Assembly: GCA_031178105.1 (NCBI GenBank)
Contig: JAPSJX010000003.1
Span: 1 to 57,093, forward strand
Direction: 5' to 3'
DNA: 57,093 nucleotides
DNA from: Agrococcus sp.
GTDB lineage: Bacteria; Actinomycetota; Actinomycetes; Actinomycetales; Microbacteriaceae
The position numbers were made by a program, and so were the translations under genes. Of the stretch, positions 52,004-57,093 are shown piece after piece. How positions within the stretch are numbered: position 1 is the stretch's first letter; each line of letters begins with the position of its first letter. The notes under the pieces are model-generated. The model did not search any database. It was not told where the DNA came from and saw only the letters and a program-made list of their open reading frames with translations.

Positions 52004-52987
52004 GTGAAGATCCTCCTGACCGGCGGCGCCGGCTTCGTCGGCTCGAACTTCGTGCGGATGGCGCTCGAGGATCGCCTGCCCGGGCTCGAGGGCGCCGCCA
52101 TCACGGTGCTCGACGCCCTCACCTACTCCGGCAACCCCGCGAACCTCGCGTCGGTCGCGGAGCATCCGCGCTACGCGTTCGTGCACGGCGACATCCGCGA
52201 CATCGGCCTGCTCGACCGGATCATGCCGGGCGTCGACGCCGTGGTGCACCTCGCGGCCGAGAGCCACGTCGATCGGTCGGTGCGCGACGCCTCGATCTTC
52301 GTCGAGACCAACGTCGTCGGCACGCAGCGGCTGCTCGACGCGGCGCTGCGCCATGACGTCCGCCGCTTCGTGCACATCTCGACCGACGAGGTGTACGGCT
52401 CGATCGCCGAGGGCGCGTGGACCGAGCAGAGCCCGCTCGAGCCGAACAGCCCCTACTCGGCGTCGAAGGCCGGCAGCGACCTGCTCGCGAGGTCGTACCA
52501 CCGCACCCACGGCCTCGACGTGCGCATCACGCGATGCTCCAACAACTACGGGCCCTTCCAGTTCCCCGAGAAGCTCGTGCCGCTGTTCGTCACGAACCTC
52601 ATCGACGGCATCGACGTGCCGCTCTACGGCGACGGGGAGCACGTGCGCGACTGGCTGCACGTCGACGACCACTGCCGCGGGATCGCGCTCGTGCTGACCG
52701 GCGGCCGCCCCGGTGAGGTCTACAACATCGGCGGGGGCACCGAGCTGTCGAACCGGCGCCTCACCGAGCTGCTGCTCGTGGCGACCGGTCGCGACTGGTC
52801 GGCCGTCGAGCGCGCCATCGACCGCAAGGGCCACGACCGCCGCTACGCCGTCGACGACGCGAAGATCGCCGCCGAGCTCGGCTACGCGCCGCAGGTGCCG
52901 TTCGAGCAGGGCATCGCCGACGTCGTGGAGTGGTACCGCGACCACCGCGGCTGGTGGGAGCCCCTCAAGGAGCGGGCGGCGCTGTGA
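52004..52987 (+). CDS. rmlB: dTDP-glucose 4,6-dehydratase (second copy)
   Basis: 327 residues, extended SDR. NAD site LLTGGAGFVGSNFVRMA, HLAAESHVDRSV, STDEVYG at 126-132, YxxxK Y151/K155 (SPYSASKAGSDLL), CSNNYGPFQFPEKLVP, and WLHVDDHCRGIALVL. It has the classical SHVDRS motif, unlike the copy at 15 kb. It either duplicates rhamnose supply or feeds another 6-deoxysugar. GTG start; the stop overlaps the next GTG by four bases. First gene of a three-gene operon with two glycosyltransferases, with overlaps throughout. Confidence 0.94.
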   Translation: MKILLTGGAGFVGSNFVRMALEDRLPGLEGAAITVLDALTYSGNPANLASVAEHPRYAFVHGDIRDIGLLDRIMPGVDAVVHLAAESHVDRSVRDASIFVETNVVGTQRLLDAALRHDVRRFVHISTDEVYGSIAEGAWTEQSPLEPNSPYSASKAGSDLLARSYHRTHGLDVRITRCSNNYGPFQFPEKLVPLFVTNLIDGIDVPLYGDGEHVRDWLHVDDHCRGIALVLTGGRPGEVYNIGGGTELSNRRLTELLLVATGRDWSAVERAIDRKGHDRRYAVDDAKIAAELGYAPQVPFEQGIADVVEWYRDHRGWWEPLKERAAL

Positions 52988-54090
52988 ACGGGACCCTCAC
53001 CGTCGTGCTCGACGAGGTCGGCGAGCGCAGCCCGACGACCGTCGGCCGCTACGCCGCCGCGCTGACGCACGCGCTCGCCACGACCGCGCCCACCGGGTTC
53101 GAGATCGCCGCGATGACGTCGAAGGTGAGCGAGAGCCGCGAGCAGCGGATCCGCGACCTGCTGCCGGGCGTCGGCGAGCTGCGGCAGACGGCCATGCCCG
53201 CGCGCGAGCTGCGCCAGGCGTGGCTGCACTCGCTCACGACGCTGCCGGTGCACGGGCTCGTGCACGCGACGAGCCTCCTGGCGCCCCTCGCCCTCGAGCC
53301 GGAGCCCGGCGACCAGGTGACGGTCACCGTCCACGGCCTGCAGTCGCTCTCCGACCGCTCGGTGCGCAAGCAGCGCTGGTTCGACCGGGCGCTGCGGCGC
53401 GCGCTGCGCCGCGCCGACGGCATCGTCGTGCCGTCCACCGCCGTCGCCGAGGACCTGCAGCTGCTGCACGACCTCGGCGACCGCGTGCGCGTCGTCCACC
53501 CCGCCCCCGTCGTGGCCCGGGCGCTGCCCGCCGACGGCGGCGCCACCAGCACCCTGCGGCTCCCCGACGAGTACGTGCTCGCGATCACGGTGCCGGGCGC
53601 GCGCGCCCAGGCCGAGGCGCTCATCGAGACCGTCGCGAGCCCGTCTATGCCGGATGCGCGGGTCGTCGTCGCCGGTCCGGTGCAGTGGGGCGAGGCGACG
53701 CTCGCCGCGATGGCCGTCGAGGCCGGACTGCCGCCCGGGCGGCTCGTGATGCTCGGCGACCTGGACGCGGCGCAGCTCGCGGTCGCCCACCACCGGGCGC
53801 TCGCGCACCTCCACGTCTCCGAGGTCGACGCGCTCGGCCTCAGCCTGCTCGACGCCGCAGCGCTCGGCACACCCACGGTGCACCCGGCCAACCGCTCGCT
53901 CCGCGAGATCGCGGGCGACGCCAGCGTGCCGGTCCACGGCGGCCCGCACGAGCTCGCGGCAGCGCTCGCGGCGCTCCTCGCCGACGACGGGGAGCGCGCC
54001 CGGCTGGGCCTGCACGCGATGGATCGCGCGCGCGCGTTCACGTGGGAGGCCGCCGCCCAGCAGGTGTGGCGGCTGCACGCGGAGCTGTGA
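52984..54090 (+). CDS. GT4-family glycosyltransferase
   Basis: 368 residues of GT-B fold. The N-terminal half binds the acceptor (HGLVHATSLLAPLAL, VTVHGLQSLSDRSVRKQRWF, ADGIVVPSTAVAEDL). The C-terminal donor half has RLVMLGDLDAAQLAVAHHRA and LHVSEVDALGLSLLDAAALG followed by TPTV, the GT4 donor-phosphate loop. The N-terminal opening VVLDEVGERSPTTVGRYAAA resembles mannosyl/rhamnosyl GT4 enzymes that require a Gly-rich loop; the sugar is not known. GTGA overlaps at both ends couple it to rmlB and the GT2 gene. Confidence 0.88.
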   Translation: MNGTLTVVLDEVGERSPTTVGRYAAALTHALATTAPTGFEIAAMTSKVSESREQRIRDLLPGVGELRQTAMPARELRQAWLHSLTTLPVHGLVHATSLLAPLALEPEPGDQVTVTVHGLQSLSDRSVRKQRWFDRALRRALRRADGIVVPSTAVAEDLQLLHDLGDRVRVVHPAPVVARALPADGGATSTLRLPDEYVLAITVPGARAQAEALIETVASPSMPDARVVVAGPVQWGEATLAAMAVEAGLPPGRLVMLGDLDAAQLAVAHHRALAHLHVSEVDALGLSLLDAAALGTPTVHPANRSLREIAGDASVPVHGGPHELAAALAALLADDGERARLGLHAMDRARAFTWEAAAQQVWRLHAEL

Positions 54091-55052
54091 CCGTGCGGGT
54101 CTCCGTCGCGCTGTGCACCCACCAGGGCGAGCGATGGATCGAGCAGCAGCTGCGCAGCATCCTCGCGCAGACGGTGCCGGTCGCCGAGATCGTCGTCGGC
54201 GACGACGCATCCGCCGACCGCACGCTCGAGATCGTGCGGGCGGTCGCCGACGGGACCGACGTGCCGATCCGCATCCGGCACCACGAGGTCGCGCTCGGCG
54301 TCGCCGGCAACTTCGCCGACGCCATCGCGGCGACGAGCAGCGACGTCGTGGCGCTCTCCGACCAGGACGACGTGTGGCACCCGGACCGGCTCGAGCGGCT
54401 GCTGCCGCACCTCGAAGGCGTGGCGCTCGTGCACTCGGACGCGCGGCTCGTCGACGCCGACGGCGCCCCGCTCGGGTCGACGCTCGCCGACTCGCTCGAG
54501 ATGACCGCGTGGGAGCGCGCCGCGATGGCCGACGGGCGTGCCGTGCAGGCGCTCCTGCGGCGCAACCTCATCACCGGCGCGACCGTGCTCGTGCGGCGCG
54601 ACGCGGCGGTGGCCGCGCTGCCGATCCCGGCCGGCTGGATCCACGACGAGTGGCTCGCGATGTGCGCGGCGCTCGGCGACGGCGTGCGGTTCGTGCCCGA
54701 GCAGACGATCGACTACCGCCAGCACGGCGGCAACCAGATCGGCGTGCGCCGCCTCGGCGTCGCCGACAAGCTGCGACGCGTGCTCGAGGCGGACTCGGGC
54801 AAGCACGCGCGCAAGGCGCAGCGCGCGGCGTCGCTCGCCGCCGAGGCCGCGCGGCGCGGGCTCGCGAGCGGCGCGCAGCTCGAGGCGCTCGTCGAGAAGG
54901 CCCGGCACGAGCGCGACCGGGCGGCGCTGCCCCGCCCCCGGCTGCTGCGGGTGCCGCGCGTGCTGCGGGGCGTCCTCTCGGGCCGCTACGGGCGCTACTC
55001 CCGCGGCGCGATCGACGTCGCCCGCGACCTGCTGGAGCAGCACGGCGACTGA
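54087..55052 (+). CDS. GT2 rhamnosyltransferase-like glycosyltransferase
   Basis: 321 residues. RVSVALCTHQGERWIEQQLR, VVGDDASADRTLEIVRAVA and VALSDQDDVWHPDRLERLL, with the same SDQDDVW and DYRQHGGNQIG motifs as the GT2 at 46.5 kb. A basic Arg-rich C-terminus (ALPRPRLLRVPRVLRGVLSG) may bind the membrane. Likely adds rhamnose made available by the first gene of its operon. Stops six bases from the convergent LCP gene; no terminator fits between them. Confidence 0.88.
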   Translation: MTVRVSVALCTHQGERWIEQQLRSILAQTVPVAEIVVGDDASADRTLEIVRAVADGTDVPIRIRHHEVALGVAGNFADAIAATSSDVVALSDQDDVWHPDRLERLLPHLEGVALVHSDARLVDADGAPLGSTLADSLEMTAWERAAMADGRAVQALLRRNLITGATVLVRRDAAVAALPIPAGWIHDEWLAMCAALGDGVRFVPEQTIDYRQHGGNQIGVRRLGVADKLRRVLEADSGKHARKAQRAASLAAEAARRGLASGAQLEALVEKARHERDRAALPRPRLLRVPRVLRGVLSGRYGRYSRGAIDVARDLLEQHGD

Positions 55053-55058
55053 CCGCCG

Positions 55059-56423
55059 CTACGGCTGGGGGGACTCGGTCGGCGCCGCGAGCGCGTCGGC
55101 CTCGGCGAGCGACGCCTGCACCATCGCGTGGATCTGATCGAAGTCGGGGTCTCCGGTGTTCACGCCCGAGGCGGGCACGAGCTCCAGGTTCGTGATCGGC
55201 ATCTGCCGGGTCTTGAGCGCGAGCTGGGACAGCGAGCCGATCATCGACTGCGGCACGTCGGTCTGCACCATGTCCTGACCCGCCGCCGACAGCTGCGCGT
55301 ACTTCGTCAGCAGCGTCTCGGGCGTGAACTGCGAGATCACCGCCTCCTGGACCTGCCGCTGGCGCTCCATCCGCGCGTAGTCGGAGCTGCCGGCGCGGCT
55401 GCGGGCGTACCAGAGCGCGTGGTAGCCGTCCATGCGCTGCACCCCCGGCTCGATCCAGGCTTCGACCGGCCCGCCCTCGATGGCGATCGGCACGCGCTCC
55501 GTGACGTCGAGCTCGACGCCGCCGAGCGCATCCACGAGGTCGGAGAAGCCGTGCATGTCGACGAGCACGAAGAACTGCAGCTCGAGGCCGGTGACGCCCT
55601 CGACCGCGTCCCGCGTCGCCTCGATGCCCGGGCTCGAGCCGTTCGCGAGCGCGTCGGGGTACAGGTCGGGGTTCGCCTCGCCGTAGGTGTACGTGCCGTT
55701 GAGGTAGCAGTCGCTCGACTCGCAGTCGAAGCCGTTCGGGTACGGCTCCCACATCGGCGAGCCCTCCGAGAAGGGGGCGTTCCGCAGGTTGCGGGGCACG
55801 CCGATCATGGTCGCGGCACCGGTCTCGGCGTTGACGGTCACGACCGTCATCGAGTCGGCGCGCAGCCCCTGGCGGTCCTCGCCCGCGTCGCCGCCGAGCA
55901 GCAGGAACGTGAAGCGGCCGTCCACCGGCTCGACCGGCGGCCGCGCGAAGTCGAACAGGTCGGAGACGAGGCCACGGGATGCGTCCACGATCGTGGCGCC
56001 GTAGCCGGCGAGCGCCGCGGGCGCGACGGTCACGATGATCGACAGCGCGGCGATGCCTGCGCGGGCGCCGCCGGCCATCCTCGGCAGCCGCGCGAGTCGC
56101 AGGGTGTCGAAGCCGAGCACGAGCCACAGGATCGCGTAGGCGACGAGCAGCGCCTCCATGACGAGCAGGCCGATCGAGTTGGCGACCACCGAGAGCAGCG
56201 CGCTGCGCCAGGCGAACCATCCGATCGCCGCGACGAGCAGGAGCACGAGCAGCGCGATCGTCGCGCCGATGCCGAAGCGGCCGAGCCGACGGCTGCCGGC
56301 GAGCACCTGCGCGCTGCCGGGGAGCAGGAAGCCGATCAGCACGAGCCACCAGCCGCGGCGCTGCATCACCTCCGGTCGGTCCGTCGGGTGCCGGATCGGG
56401 GTGCCGGTCGCGAGCAGCGTCAT
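55059..56423 (-). CDS. LytR-CpsA-Psr (LCP) family phosphotransferase
   Basis: 454 residues. Up to four hydrophobic helices precede the outer domain (about 25-42, 50-72, 78-106, 120-140), more than the single helix usual for LCP proteins. The LCP domain starts near 168: [40 protein letters not shown] with RNLRN, then [40 protein letters not shown]. These arginines bind the polyprenyl pyrophosphate. LCP enzymes attach teichoic-type or arabinogalactan-type polymers to peptidoglycan. The ATG overlaps the purE stop (ATGA). Confidence 0.93.
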   Translation of the reverse strand: MTLLATGTPIRHPTDRPEVMQRRGWWLVLIGFLLPGSAQVLAGSRRLGRFGIGATIALLVLLLVAAIGWFAWRSALLSVVANSIGLLVMEALLVAYAILWLVLGFDTLRLARLPRMAGGARAGIAALSIIVTVAPAALAGYGATIVDASRGLVSDLFDFARPPVEPVDGRFTFLLLGGDAGEDRQGLRADSMTVVTVNAETGAATMIGVPRNLRNAPFSEGSPMWEPYPNGFDCESSDCYLNGTYTYGEANPDLYPDALANGSSPGIEATRDAVEGVTGLELQFFVLVDMHGFSDLVDALGGVELDVTERVPIAIEGGPVEAWIEPGVQRMDGYHALWYARSRAGSSDYARMERQRQVQEAVISQFTPETLLTKYAQLSAAGQDMVQTDVPQSMIGSLSQLALKTRQMPITNLELVPASGVNTGDPDFDQIHAMVQASLAEADALAAPTESPQP

Positions 56424-56923
56424 GCGCCTGCGTCCACGCGGTCGCGCAGCGCCTGCGCCTTCGCGTCGACCTGCTCCTCGAGATCCGCCGCGAAGGCGTC
56501 GAGGCGCTCGGCGACCGCCGGATCGCTCGAGCCGAGGATGCGCGCGGCGAGGATGCCGGCGTTGCGCCCGCCGCCGATCGAGACGGTCGCGACCGGGATG
56601 CCCGCGGGCATCTGCACGATCGAGAGCAGGCTGTCGAGCCCGTCCAGCCGGTCGAGCGGCACGGGGACGCCGATGACCGGCAGCCGCGTCATGGAGGCGA
56701 CCATGCCGGGCAGGTGCGCGGCGCCCCCGGCGCCGGCGATGATGACGCGCACACCGCGATCCGCGGCGCCGCGCGCGAAGTCGACCATCTTCTGCGGGGT
56801 CCGGTGCGCGGACACGACGTCGACCTCGGTGGCGACGCCGAGCTCATCGAGCGCGGTCTTCGCCGCCTCCATGACCCGCCAGTCGGAGTCCGATCCCATG
56901 ATGATGCTGACCTGTGCGGGCAT
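56420..56923 (-). CDS. purE: 5-(carboxyamino)imidazole ribonucleotide mutase
   Basis: 167 residues, class I Pur[19 protein letters not shown] at the N-terminus, [14 protein letters not shown] (His of the active site), [17 protein letters not shown] and [20 protein letters not shown]. Purine synthesis; it acts with PurK, which is not in the window but may lie just outside. The reading frame stays open upstream, but TACCCT seven bases before the ATG at 56923 marks a leaderless start there. Translationally coupled to the LCP gene, an arrangement also near rml genes in other Actinobacteria. Confidence 0.96.
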   Translation of the reverse strand: MPAQVSIIMGSDSDWRVMEAAKTALDELGVATEVDVVSAHRTPQKMVDFARGAADRGVRVIIAGAGGAAHLPGMVASMTRLPVIGVPVPLDRLDGLDSLLSIVQMPAGIPVATVSIGGGRNAGILAARILGSSDPAVAERLDAFAADLEEQVDAKAQALRDRVDAGA

Positions 56924-56930
56924 GGCGTCA

Positions 56931-56936
56931 AGGGTA
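56931..56936 (-). promoter_or_regulatory. -10 element TACCCT, leaderless promoter of purE-LCP
   Basis: TACCCT on the minus strand, seven bases, then the ATG at 56923. Confidence 0.5.
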
Positions 56937-56968
56937 CGCGGGCCAGCGCCCTCGTCCCGACGCCTCGC

Positions 56969-57021
56969 CCGGGTGGTCACGACACGCCGTCCCCGCAGCG
57001 CCGGGTGGTCACGACACGCCG
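56969..57021. repeat. 21-base direct repeat, two copies
   Basis: CCGGGTGGTCACGACACGCCG occurs at 56969-56989 and 57001-57021, period 32. Beyond it, the last 70 bases to the window end are unusually AT-rich for this sequence, with TACCTT (57076-57081) as a possible rightward -10; no gene is visible there. Confidence 0.7.
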
Positions 57022-57093
57022 CGGCCGTCGGGCAGGCGCGATCTTCCGCCGGCATTCCGATCTATCGTTTCGGACTACCTTTTAGGGCTTTGT

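Overview
The window is GC-rich, gene-dense actinobacterial chromosome. A WhiB-family regulator, a DUF3499 protein, an F420-type LLM oxidoreductase, CWB2-type wall-binding proteins, a fused RmlC-RmlD enzyme and a DUF222/HNH '13E12'-type nuclease point to the order Micrococcales, most likely the family Microbacteriaceae; an Agrococcus-like genus is only a guess. About 47 protein genes and one tRNA-Gln are supported. Many transcripts look leaderless: a TANNNT -10 hexamer lies only 6-8 nt before the start codon.

Layout. 1-13.4 kb is mainly housekeeping: an F420-type oxidoreductase (cut by the window edge), an SMP-30 lactonase-like protein, 6-phosphogluconate dehydrogenase, an MscS channel, an APC permease, the operon glmU-prs-hypothetical-rlmC, tRNA-Gln, a MarR regulator, S-adenosylhomocysteinase and a DUF559-like protein. 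13.4-25.5 kb is a conserved actinobacterial envelope block: rmlC/rmlD fusion, rmlB, phosphomannomutase, DUF3499, an Rv3259-like protein, DUF5719, a glycosyltransferase fused to a large membrane domain, another glycosyltransferase, whiB and manA. 25.6-26.8 kb is an acyl-CoA dehydrogenase.

26.8-55 kb is a surface-polysaccharide island. It holds three RgpF-domain glycosyltransferases (one fused to a GH99-like/WbsX domain), a polyprenol-phosphate-mannose synthase next to a multi-spanning membrane protein, an O-antigen-ligase-like protein, an epimerase, a Wzm/Wzt-type ABC exporter, an OafA-like acyltransferase with an AlgJ/AlgX-like SGNH partner, rmlA, a second rmlB, several GT2/GT4 enzymes and large secreted wall proteins. 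An HNH nuclease gene with a pair of 148-bp-spaced repeats sits inside it. 55-57 kb holds an LCP ligase and purE.

Taken together: RmlA/B/C/D would supply dTDP-rhamnose; ManA and the phosphomannomutase, with the Ppm1-like synthase, would supply mannose donors; RgpF/GT2/GT4 enzymes would build a rhamnose- and probably mannose-containing polymer; Wzm/Wzt would export it, OafA and the SGNH protein acetylate it, LCP attach it to peptidoglycan, and CWB2 proteins may dock on it. The polymer's identity is inference; the gene families are read from the sequence.
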